Source: an uncultured Rhodospirillales bacterium
GTDB taxonomy: Bacteria; Pseudomonadota; Alphaproteobacteria; ATCC43930; CGMCC-115725
DNA length: 64,000 nt
Direction: 5' to 3'
Assembly (NCBI GenBank): GCA_903822185.1
Contig: CAIJOA010000034.1
Span: 28,530 to 92,529 of the forward strand
The position numbers were made by a program, and so were the translations under genes. Below the pieces are notes generated by a model. The model had not been told where the DNA came from. It did no database searches and worked only from the letters and a program-made list of their open reading frames with translations. Shown in pieces: positions 8,184-15,558 of the stretch (position 1 is the first letter of the stretch; each line of letters opens with the position of its first letter).

Positions 8184-9557
8184 TTAGGCGGCCGAAAGCT
8201 GCGGCGCGACGGCTGCCAGGGCAGCATCGAATCGGCTCCAGATTTCGTCGATTTCCGCTTCGGTAATGATCAATGGCGGGCAAAACGCGATTGTGTCTCC
8301 GGCGAGCGCCCGAACGATCAGGCCACGTTCCTGGCAGGCGGCGGTGACGAGGCCGCCGACGCCGCGCGACGGATCGAAAGACGCCTTGGCGGTCTTGTCG
8401 CGGACAAGTTCGACCGCTCCGATCAATCCAACCCCACGCGCTTCGCCGACGAGGGGATGGGCGGTCAGCCGGTCCAGCCCGGCGATGAAGCGAGGCGAGG
8501 TGCGTCGCACATGCCCGACGATGTCGCGCTCCGCGTAGATTTTAAGTGTTTCGAGGGCGACGGCGGCGCATACCGGATGGCCGGAATAGGTAAAGCCGTG
8601 CGCGAACGCGCCCAGCTTATCGCTTTGTCTCAGTAGGCCCTGGTAGATTTCCTCGGAAATGATCGTCGCCGACAGCGGCAGGTAGGCCGAGGTCACCGCT
8701 TTGGCGATGGTCAGAATATCGGGCTGGATGCCGTAGGTTTCGGAGCCGAACATATTCCCGGTTCGGCCGAAGCCGCAAATCACCTCGTCGGCGATCAGCA
8801 ATACGTCATGTTTTTTCAGCACCGCTTGGATCTTTGGGAAATAAGTCCGCGGTGGCAGGATGACGCCACCGGCGCCCATGATCGGCTCGGCGATGAAGGC
8901 GGCGACCGTGTCCGGATTTTCGCGCTGGATTTGCAAGTCGAGACTTTCGGCCAACCGAGACGCGAAATCTTCCTCGCTCTCGCCGGCATGGGCATAGCGA
9001 TAGTGATGCGGGCAATCGGCGTGGCGGATGTTCTCGATCGGCAGATCGAAATCGCGGTGATTGGGGGCGAGGCCGGTCAGGCTAGCGGTGGCGACGGTGA
9101 CGCCATGATAGCCTTTGACCCGGCCGATGATCTTCTTCTTGCGATGCCGGCCCAGCGCGTTGTTGTAGTACCAGACGATCTTTACCGCCGTGTCGTTGGC
9201 TTCGGAGCCGGAATTGTTGAAGAACGCCTTCGACATTTTCACCGGCATCATCGTGACCAGCTTCTCGGCCAGTTCGGCGACGGGCTCGTGCGATTTGTTG
9301 GTGAAGCCGTGATAGAAGGGCAACTGCCGCATTTGCTTTGCTGCGGCCTCGGCCAACCGTTCCTCGCTGAATCCTAGCGACGCACACCAGAGGCCCGACA
9401 TCGCTTCGATATATTCCTTGCCGTTTTCATCCTTCACATAGATGCCGCGCCCTTCGGTGATGACGAGCGGTCCGTGTGCCTCTTGTTGTTGCAGATTCGT
9501 ATTGGGATGAAGGTGATAGGCGATATCGAGGCCGGCGATCGAATTGGGCAAGGGCAT
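8184..9557 (-). CDS. class III pyridoxal-phosphate aminotransferase (omega-aminotransferase type)
   Basis: 457 aa. Shows the subgroup III pattern: FFNNSGSEANDTAVKI (phosphate-binding), GRVKGYHGVTVATASLTG, AEPIMGAGGVILPP, the cofactor-ring DEVICGFGRTG, and the PLP lysine in LTIAKAVTSAYLPLS. Related enzymes transfer the amino group of beta-alanine, GABA, putrescine or aromatic amines to pyruvate or similar. It starts 13 bp after the stop of the DppC-like permease, so it probably works on the compound brought in by that importer, but the donor cannot be named. Confidence 0.9.
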   Translation of the reverse strand: MPLPNSIAGLDIAYHLHPNTNLQQQEAHGPLVITEGRGIYVKDENGKEYIEAMSGLWCASLGFSEERLAEAAAKQMRQLPFYHGFTNKSHEPVAELAEKLVTMMPVKMSKAFFNNSGSEANDTAVKIVWYYNNALGRHRKKKIIGRVKGYHGVTVATASLTGLAPNHRDFDLPIENIRHADCPHHYRYAHAGESEEDFASRLAESLDLQIQRENPDTVAAFIAEPIMGAGGVILPPRTYFPKIQAVLKKHDVLLIADEVICGFGRTGNMFGSETYGIQPDILTIAKAVTSAYLPLSATIISEEIYQGLLRQSDKLGAFAHGFTYSGHPVCAAVALETLKIYAERDIVGHVRRTSPRFIAGLDRLTAHPLVGEARGVGLIGAVELVRDKTAKASFDPSRGVGGLVTAACQERGLIVRALAGDTIAFCPPLIITEAEIDEIWSRFDAALAAVAPQLSAA

Positions 9558-9570
9558 CGGAGAGACTTTC

Positions 9571-10455
9571 TTAGAGGCGGCGTTCGGCGCGCGGGTCGAG
9601 CGCATCCTGTAGCCCATCGCCCAGGAAATTACAGGCGATGACGGTGACGAAGATCAACAGACCGGGATAAAGCGCAAGCTGCGGCGCGAAGGCGATCGTC
9701 TCCTGCGCGCCGGTCAGCATGTTGCCCCAACTTGCGATCGGCGGCTGAACACCTACACCGAGAAAGCTCAGCACCGATTCCAGCAGAATGATTTCGCCGA
9801 CCGCAAGGGTCGTCGCGACGATGATCGGCGAGGCAAGGTTAGGCAGAATATGAACCAGCATGATCCGGGCCGAGCTTGCGCCCATCGCCTCGGCGGCGCG
9901 AACGAAATCGCGGCTGCGCAAGGATAGGGTCGCGCCGCGGACGATACGCCCGACCGTGGTCCAGCCGACGAACGCGACGAGGACGATGATGCGATAAAGG
10001 CTGATCGCTTCGGAATCGACGAGCGAGGTCGGGACGCCGATTTTCTTGAGATCGATCGCCGCCAGCACGATCAGCAACGGCAGCAGCGGCAAGGCAATCA
10101 TTCCGTCCGTCGCGCGCATCAGAACGGCATCCGTCCTGCCACCGCGAAATCCGGCGAAGAGTCCGATGGCTGTGCCGAACCCGGCGGCGGCAAGCGCAGC
10201 GACGATGCCGACCATGAGCGACACACGGCCGCCTTGCAGCAGGCGCAGCATCAAGTCGCGGCCGATCTCGTCCGTGCCCAGCGGATGGATCAGCGAGGGC
10301 GAGGCGAGACGGCGATAAAGATCGACACCGCCCCATTCCTGGCCGGCCAACGGCGCCAAGATCGGCACGATGAAGGCCGCGCAGGCGAGGACGAGCAGAA
10401 GACTTCCGCTCCAAGCGACACGCCGATCACGCCATGCATCCCGCCACCGTCTCAT
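9571..10455 (-). CDS. ABC transporter permease, DppC/OppC type
   Basis: 294 aa with about six membrane segments. LGTDEIGRDLMLRLLQGGRVSL is the usual DppC N-terminal feature, and the EAA loop appears as AAEAMGASSARIMLVHILPN. The C-terminal end (GNFLGDGLQDALDPRAERRL type, here CNFLGDGLQDALDP) is characteristic of peptide/nickel permease 2. The start overlaps the stop of the DppB-like gene by four bases. No ATP-binding subunit gene follows; the next gene is an aminotransferase. Confidence 0.92.
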   Translation of the reverse strand: MRRWRDAWRDRRVAWSGSLLLVLACAAFIVPILAPLAGQEWGGVDLYRRLASPSLIHPLGTDEIGRDLMLRLLQGGRVSLMVGIVAALAAAGFGTAIGLFAGFRGGRTDAVLMRATDGMIALPLLPLLIVLAAIDLKKIGVPTSLVDSEAISLYRIIVLVAFVGWTTVGRIVRGATLSLRSRDFVRAAEAMGASSARIMLVHILPNLASPIIVATTLAVGEIILLESVLSFLGVGVQPPIASWGNMLTGAQETIAFAPQLALYPGLLIFVTVIACNFLGDGLQDALDPRAERRL

Positions 10456-11405
10456 CGGTAACTGATCCGGGGATCGATGACAGCATAGGCAATGTCGGCG
10501 GCGAGATTGGCGAGCAGCACGGTCAGCGTCGCCAGCAAGAGACCCGCGAGCGCCAGGTTGAAGTCGTTGCCCTGGATCGCATCGTAGATGAGTTTGCCCA
10601 TACCGGGATAAGCGAACATCGTCTCGGTGATCAGCGCGCCGGAAAACAACGAGCCGAAGCTCAGCGCCAAGACGGTGACGACAGGAATGAGCGCGTTGCG
10701 GAGCGCGTGCCGGGTTAGTACCCGGGTTTCACCGGCGCCTTTGGCGCGGGCGGTGCGAATAAAGTCCTGCCGCAAGGTTTCGATCATCGACGCCCGGATA
10801 TAGCGCAAATGCCCACCCATGCTGGCGAGCGTCAGCGTCGCGACCGGCAAGACCAGATGCTGCAGCCGATCCGGGATGCTGCCGTCGCCGATGGTGGCGA
10901 TTCCGCCTGCAGGTAAAACGCCGAGACCGGCAGCGAAGATCAGGATCAGCATCAAGGCTAGCCAAAAGGGCGGCACCGAGATGCCGGCAAAGCAGAGCAT
11001 GTTCACTGCGCTGTCGATAGCGGAGCCCGGCTTGCGCGCCGCGAGGATACCGAGCGGCAAGGCCAGTGCATAAGCGCAGATAATGCTGGCACCCATCAGC
11101 AGCGCCGTATTGCCGAGCCTCGGCAGCAGAACCTCGAACGCGGGCTTCACGTAAAGACGGGAATAGCCGAAGTCGCCGGTGAGTGCGGCTTTGGCCCAGG
11201 CGAAGTAGCGTTCGATCAACGGGCGGTCGAGGCCGTAGAGCGCCTTGAGCCGAACGGCGTCGGCGGGCGTCAGATGTGGGTTCGACGAAATCATCAGGTC
11301 GATCGGATCTCCGGGCATCAGCCCGATCAACGCATAAATGACGAAGGACATGATCGCCAACACGGCGGCGACCTGCAGCAGCCGCATCGCGACAAAGCGG
11401 CTCAT
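10452..11405 (-). CDS. ABC transporter permease, DppB/OppB type
   Basis: 317 aa inner-membrane protein. Starts MSRFVAMRLLQVAAVL, contains GLMPGDPIDLM and YGLDRPLIERYF of the DppB periplasmic loop, and the EAA motif in TARAKGAGETRVLTRHALRN. It ends AYAVIDPRISY, typical of the family. The ATG at 11405 overlaps the TGA of the binding-protein gene (ATGA), which fixes this start over an upstream in-frame codon at 11447. It pairs with the DppC-like permease to form the membrane channel. Confidence 0.92.
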   Translation of the reverse strand: MSRFVAMRLLQVAAVLAIMSFVIYALIGLMPGDPIDLMISSNPHLTPADAVRLKALYGLDRPLIERYFAWAKAALTGDFGYSRLYVKPAFEVLLPRLGNTALLMGASIICAYALALPLGILAARKPGSAIDSAVNMLCFAGISVPPFWLALMLILIFAAGLGVLPAGGIATIGDGSIPDRLQHLVLPVATLTLASMGGHLRYIRASMIETLRQDFIRTARAKGAGETRVLTRHALRNALIPVVTVLALSFGSLFSGALITETMFAYPGMGKLIYDAIQGNDFNLALAGLLLATLTVLLANLAADIAYAVIDPRISYR

Positions 11406-13084
11406 TTGGCAGCCTGCACGCCGGCGCGTCGCCAGTTCTCGACCCACAATGTCGAAGGCGCGGAATGGCCGGTCGGGTCGAGCCCTTCAAGCCAGTGCGG
11501 CAGCACGAATGCTTCGGCCCGGAAATAAAGCGGCAGAGAGGGGAGATCTTCGGCATAGAGCGCCTGAAGTTGCTGCCAGAGTTGCTGGCGCTTGTCGCGA
11601 TCGAGTTCGGTTTCGATGGCGTCGATCAGACGATCGGCTTCCGGGCTGCGGTAGTCGTCGAAATTCTCGCCGCTCCAACCGTTCTCGGCGCTCGGCACCT
11701 GATCGGAATAAAGCTCGCCGCGCGGCACGTTCTCGGGGGCGGACACCCAAGCGAACATGGCCATGGTGAAATTACGACGGTTGACGGTGCCGCCCAACAG
11801 AACGCGTGCCGGCTGGTTTTTCAGTTTTACCGAAATGCCGATTTGCCGCCATTGGGCCTGCAGCACCTGCTCGATCATCTCGCGCGTCCGGTTGCCCGAT
11901 GTGGTCGCCAGTTCGAGCGTCAGCGGTGTGCCGTCTTTGCGGCGGATGCCGTCGCTCGATATTTTCCATCCTGCGCCGTCGAGCAACGCGCTCGCTTTGG
12001 CGGGATCGTAATTGTAGCGCGGAACGTCGCTGGAATAGCCGGGGTCGAGCGTTGGCAGAAGGCTGTCGGCGACCGGGTCGCGGCCGGAATAGATCTGGTC
12101 GCTGATCGCCTTGCGGTCGATGCCGAACATCAGGGCCTGCCGCACCGACTTGTCGGCCAGGATCGGATTGTCGAGATTGAGATCGATATGCTCGAAGGAC
12201 AGGCCAGGCTTGTAGGTCAGTCTGAAATCCTTGCCGTGCTGCACCTCGAAGCCCAGAGCCTGATCGAGGGACAGGCCGAGTTCGCCGGCGATCATATCGA
12301 GCCCGCCCGCCAACAGATTGGCCTGAAGCGCGGCGGTATTCTCGACCGCCCAGATGACGATCCGGCTGAAATAGGGCTGCTTGCCACCCCAATAGGGATT
12401 GCGCACCAGCACGACGTGCGAGCCGGGCGATAGCTCGGCGATGCGGTAAGGGCCGTTATAGAGTCCGGGATTGGTCGGATCGGTATCGTACAGCGTGTGA
12501 AAGCGGTAGGTCGCCGGATCGGCGAAGGCAGCGCGCTCGAGATGCGCCGGCAGGATTTCGAAGTCGTTGTGAATCGCATAATCGAACGTCACGCGGTCGG
12601 ATGTGATCGTGAAGGTCTTATCGTCTTTCACATCGATTTTGAGAATGCGGCGATATAGATCCGAATCAATGACTCCGCTTTTCGGATTCTTGCCGACTTC
12701 ATAGCTGAAGACGACATCTTCGGTCGTGACCGGCACGCCATCGCCCCAGCGCGCTTCCGGTCGGATCGTATAGGTGAGCTTCATACCGGTCTTGCCGTTG
12801 CCGAGATCGACCTTTTCGGCGAGACCGTTCTCGATGCTCGGCAATTCGACGCACATCAGGCAGACCGGTTTCCAGTCGGTATCGTAGCTGGTCAACGGCC
12901 GGCGCACCGCGCCGAGGACATAGACCTTAGCCACCATGGAATCGATAACGGGATTGAGCGTCGCGGGGAATTGGGTAATGCCGATCGATATCTCGTCGGC
13001 GGGGCGCAGAGGCGCAGCCTCAGCAGCAAAAGCCGCTAGGCATATAGAGAAACTAAGGAGAAGGAGTGTTGTCGCTCGCCGCAT
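11402..13084 (-). CDS. ABC transporter substrate-binding protein, family 5 (peptide/nickel/opine type)
   Basis: 560 aa with a clear Sec signal peptide (MRRATTLLLLSFSICLAAFA, cleavage near AEA), so periplasmic. The mature part has the SBP_bac_5 layout: RPEARWGDGVPVTTEDVVFS near residues 110-130, LNLDNPILADKSVRQALMFG in the middle, and QLQALYAEDLPSLPLYF near the C-terminus. First gene of the ABC importer operon. The ligand cannot be read from sequence; peptides, opines, or amines feeding the downstream aminotransferase are candidates. Confidence 0.9.
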   Translation of the reverse strand: MRRATTLLLLSFSICLAAFAAEAAPLRPADEISIGITQFPATLNPVIDSMVAKVYVLGAVRRPLTSYDTDWKPVCLMCVELPSIENGLAEKVDLGNGKTGMKLTYTIRPEARWGDGVPVTTEDVVFSYEVGKNPKSGVIDSDLYRRILKIDVKDDKTFTITSDRVTFDYAIHNDFEILPAHLERAAFADPATYRFHTLYDTDPTNPGLYNGPYRIAELSPGSHVVLVRNPYWGGKQPYFSRIVIWAVENTAALQANLLAGGLDMIAGELGLSLDQALGFEVQHGKDFRLTYKPGLSFEHIDLNLDNPILADKSVRQALMFGIDRKAISDQIYSGRDPVADSLLPTLDPGYSSDVPRYNYDPAKASALLDGAGWKISSDGIRRKDGTPLTLELATTSGNRTREMIEQVLQAQWRQIGISVKLKNQPARVLLGGTVNRRNFTMAMFAWVSAPENVPRGELYSDQVPSAENGWSGENFDDYRSPEADRLIDAIETELDRDKRQQLWQQLQALYAEDLPSLPLYFRAEAFVLPHWLEGLDPTGHSAPSTLWVENWRRAGVQAAK

Positions 13085-13111
13085 TTGCTGGCGAGCATAG
13101 CACGGCTCAGC

Positions 13112-13288
13112 TTAAGCGGCGCGGGAACGCTCGGTTAGCTTCACGAGGCTGTGCAGCGGCAGGAGGTCGAGAGTCTCGCCGAAGGTCGCATCGACGTCTT
13201 CGGCCTGCTGGCTGATGCGCACGACGTCTTCCTCGACGAGGAAGCTGATCTTGGCGCGGCGCGCGGTGAAGGGGGTCGGCTGAGACAT
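13112..13288 (-). CDS. small uncharacterised protein (58 aa)
   Basis: Fifty-eight residues beginning MSQPTPFTARRAKISFLVEE and ending LLPLHSLVKLTERSRAA. The ATG at 13288 has AGGAA eight bases upstream. An open frame extends upstream to 13432 but carries no better start. The protein is soluble-looking with an acidic middle and basic C-terminus, and I do not recognise a family. It sits 27 bp upstream of the ABC binding-protein gene on the same strand and could be the first cistron of that operon. Confidence 0.5.
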   Translation of the reverse strand: MSQPTPFTARRAKISFLVEEDVVRISQQAEDVDATFGETLDLLPLHSLVKLTERSRAA

Positions 13289-13573
13289 AGCGATCGTTCC
13301 TGTTCGAGACGGCAACGTTACCGAAAATTTGGTCTTAAATGGTTTAAAAAACATTAACGAAGTTGACCGATTGCTCCAACCTTTATGAAACAAAGGCGTT
13401 TCGTTTTTGTCGAATAGATGCATGAAGGTCACAGTCTTTGCGTTTCAACACAGCAAGAAACGCTATGCGGATCGTTATCTGCGACGGGCTGCCGCACCTG
13501 AAGTCATGCCAAGCCTTCTATCGTTGGCCCCGAAGGGCCATCTAACAATCTTGTCATCAAGCGAGCCTTCGTC
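13289..13573 (+). other. 285-bp divergent intergenic region upstream of DUF488 gene and 58-aa gene
   Basis: No gene was found. The part at 13315-13400 is AT-richer than its surroundings (runs such as GGTTTAAAAAACATTAACG) and probably holds promoters for one or both divergent genes. At 13525-13540 a perfect 6-bp stem TGGCCC/GGGCCA closes a CGAA tetraloop. It is not followed by a T-run, so it is a leader hairpin rather than an obvious terminator. Confidence 0.4.
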
Positions 13574-14116
13574 ATGACGGTCTTCACCATCGGCCATTCG
13601 ACCCGCGACATCGACGGTTTCATCGACGCATTGACGGCTGCGGGTGTCGAGATGGTCGTCGATGCGCGACGGTTTCCGAAATCGCGGCGTTATCCGCATT
13701 TCAACGACGACAATCTCGCGCCGGTCTTGGCGGCGCGGGGCATCGGCTACCGGCACGTGGCGGCGTTGGGTGGGCGACGTGGCAAAGACCTGTCGCAGAC
13801 TCTCTCGCCGCATACGCTCTGGCGCGAAGAGGCCTTTCGCAACTATGCCGATTATGCTGAAACACCCGAGTTTCAGGCCGCTTTCGATGTGCTGATGCAA
13901 TTAGCGCGGGAGCAAGCCGTCGCGGTCATGTGTGCCGAGGCGGTGTGGTGGCGGTGTCATCGCCGTATCGTGACGGACTATCTGATCGCGGCTGGCTTCG
14001 CCGTCGAACATATTTTCGATACGCATAAGCGTGAGCCGGCAAAACTGACGGACGGCGCCGTTATACGCACCAACAAGACTCTTCTTTACGAAGGGACGCA
14101 GCCGCGGCTGTTGTAA
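13574..14116 (+). CDS. DUF488 domain-containing protein
   Basis: 180 aa. N-terminal TVFTIGHSTRDIDGFIDALT and VVDARRFPKSRRYPHFN, then ARGIGYRHVAALGGRR and the conserved cysteine-containing block MCAEAVWWRCHRRIVTDYL match DUF488. The family is widespread and has no established biochemical role. The two cysteines and the RCHRR cluster are the invariant part and suggest nucleic-acid or metal chemistry. Monocistronic, convergent with the next minus-strand gene (12-bp gap). Confidence 0.85.
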   Translation: MTVFTIGHSTRDIDGFIDALTAAGVEMVVDARRFPKSRRYPHFNDDNLAPVLAARGIGYRHVAALGGRRGKDLSQTLSPHTLWREEAFRNYADYAETPEFQAAFDVLMQLAREQAVAVMCAEAVWWRCHRRIVTDYLIAAGFAVEHIFDTHKREPAKLTDGAVIRTNKTLLYEGTQPRLL

Positions 14117-14128
14117 TCGGAAGCCGAT

Positions 14129-14719
14129 CTAAGCGCGCAGGCGGCCGATCTTCTCGCTCTCAGCCAAAGTGTCGCGCAGCGCCTGGTCGGCCTGAAACGT
14201 CATCTTGACGAAAGCGCGGAGGAAAGAGTCCGTTCGCGGCAACTGGAAGTAGGTTTGCTCTTCCTGTCCTTCGCCACGTCCCGACACCATGATGGTCGCA
14301 TCCTGCGGCGTCAGGACCATCTCGTACAAACCGACACCGGGGCCGGTCACATATTCGACGACGCGATGGCGCTTGCTGCCTTCAGCCTCGGGGCGAATGG
14401 TCATGCGATAGGGGATGCGGTTCGACGTCGTTTCGATGAGGGCGCGCGAGAACGGACGCAGAAAAGCTTCGTCGAAGCCCAGCACGGCCATCGGCTGATC
14501 GTTCGAGGCGGCCGAACGAATATCGAGCGTCGCCCACAACGAAGCACGGCCGCCGAAATAATCGACGGACGCGAGATCGAGATTGATCGCGTCGATCGGC
14601 TGCGGCGCCGTCTCGGCGTCGCTGCAGAGAAAGGCGAAACAGGCAGGCTCGCGGCGCAACGACAGAGTCGTGGCGGCCTCGAGGTTCCAGTCGGTTAGCG
14701 CGTTTAGCGGCTCGTTCAT
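14129..14719 (-). CDS. uncharacterised protein (196 aa)
   Basis: 196 residues, no signal peptide or membrane helix. Composition is that of a soluble mixed alpha/beta domain, with beta-like stretches in the middle (PYRMTIRPEAEG, RVVEYVTGPGVGLYEMVLTP) and a helical C-terminus (FLRAFVKMTFQADQALRDTL). No family recognised. It diverges from another unrecognised gene at 14985 across an AT-rich region full of dyad symmetries, suggesting shared control. Confidence 0.65.
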   Translation of the reverse strand: MNEPLNALTDWNLEAATTLSLRREPACFAFLCSDAETAPQPIDAINLDLASVDYFGGRASLWATLDIRSAASNDQPMAVLGFDEAFLRPFSRALIETTSNRIPYRMTIRPEAEGSKRHRVVEYVTGPGVGLYEMVLTPQDATIMVSGRGEGQEEQTYFQLPRTDSFLRAFVKMTFQADQALRDTLAESEKIGRLRA

Positions 14720-14984
14720 GACTTCGGGTTCTGCCGAAAAGAGGGTCGTTCAACGGTTGTATTCAACCCCAGGCTCGTTAATGGACAAATAATTGTCCTC
14801 AAACCAATCAATATAATTTATCTATAATTCTATATAAATGCAAATATTCAGTATTAAGCGAAATTAATACTGAATATTACTGGAAATTTCGCGCCGTATT
14901 TATTTGTTTTGATTTGATGGTAAAACGCTCTGTTAAGTCCATAAGCCTATTACTGCGGTGTACCGCGTCATTATTTTGGTTTGC
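14720..14984. promoter_or_regulatory. AT-rich divergent intergenic region with three inverted repeats
   Basis: A strongly AT-rich stretch in an otherwise GC-rich window, lying between two divergent unrecognised genes. It holds GGACAA-ATAA-TTGTCC at 14783-14798, a perfect 15-bp inverted repeat at 14843-14878, and GCGGT-GT-ACCGC at 14955-14966 just before the rightward start. The first and third have the look of regulator operators. The arrangement suggests a regulated divergent promoter; the regulators are unknown. Confidence 0.5.
14843..14878. repeat. perfect 15-bp inverted repeat with 6-base loop
   Basis: Left arm AATATTCAGTATTAA (14843-14857), loop GCGAAA, right arm TTAATACTGAATATT (14864-14878). 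No T-run follows on either strand, so a simple intrinsic terminator is unlikely. It could be a protein-binding dyad or a DNA/RNA hairpin in the leader of one of the flanking genes. Confidence 0.8.
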
Positions 14985-15557
14985 ATGATCAATCTTCCTG
15001 ATGTTTTGACTCAAGTCCTCGCCGCGATCGGTCCCGAAACCGAAACCCGGATGGGCGAGCTGATCCACGAATTCGGCACGATCCCGCTCAGCGAAGAAGA
15101 CCGTCTTTCGGCGTTGGCCGGGGCGATCGCCACGATCGCGGTGACACGCTATCGCAAGCATCGCATGACGTTTATTGCGGCGCTCTGCGGCTGGTCATTG
15201 GAAATATCGAATGCGATGATGCCGCCGCCGTTGCCGGCCGGCCGGTTACGTCCGGCGGGGCCGATCAACGAAGCCCAGGACACTTTGTTGGGCGGGATCG
15301 AGGCGATCCTGCATCTGATGACGGACGCGGGCACCGATCCGCATCATTGTCTAGTCGCCGAATTGGCCGTCATCGCGCGGCTGCTGGGTCAATATAATGC
15401 CAGCTCGATTCATCTGGTGCTGACCGCGGCGACCCACGCGATTGAGGATACGGCGTGGCACACCGGCTGCGTCGTGCCGGTCTGTTTGCTGGACGCAACG
15501 ACGCTTTTGGGACGCGACACCAATATCGCGCTGGTCGCCCCGCGCGGCACGGCCTAG
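14985..15557 (+). CDS. uncharacterised protein (190 aa)
   Basis: About 190 residues from the ATG at 14985; a GTG at 14958 would add nine residues but falls inside an inverted repeat. It is largely helical: an acidic N-terminal part (LTQVLAAIGPETETRMGELI), a hydrophobic helix (MTFIAALCGWSLEISNAM), and alanine-rich helices to the end. No cleavable signal peptide. No family recognised. Divergent from the 196-aa gene and tail-to-tail with the ABC-F gene, with one base between the stops. Confidence 0.6.
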   Translation: MINLPDVLTQVLAAIGPETETRMGELIHEFGTIPLSEEDRLSALAGAIATIAVTRYRKHRMTFIAALCGWSLEISNAMMPPPLPAGRLRPAGPINEAQDTLLGGIEAILHLMTDAGTDPHHCLVAELAVIARLLGQYNASSIHLVLTAATHAIEDTAWHTGCVVPVCLLDATTLLGRDTNIALVAPRGTA

Positions 15558-15558
15558 C

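Noticed and set aside
13525..13540. Intrinsic terminator upstream of the DUF488 gene (TGGCCC-CGAA-GGGCCA)
   Set aside because: The stem is good but is followed by TCTAACAATC rather than a T-run, and no transcript from the left on the plus strand needs terminating there; kept only as a leader hairpin.
14877..15161. Possible 94-aa minus-strand gene overlapping the AT-rich region
   Set aside because: It overlaps the start of the rightward 190-aa protein and one arm of the perfect inverted repeat; composition and lack of start signal indicate a shadow frame.
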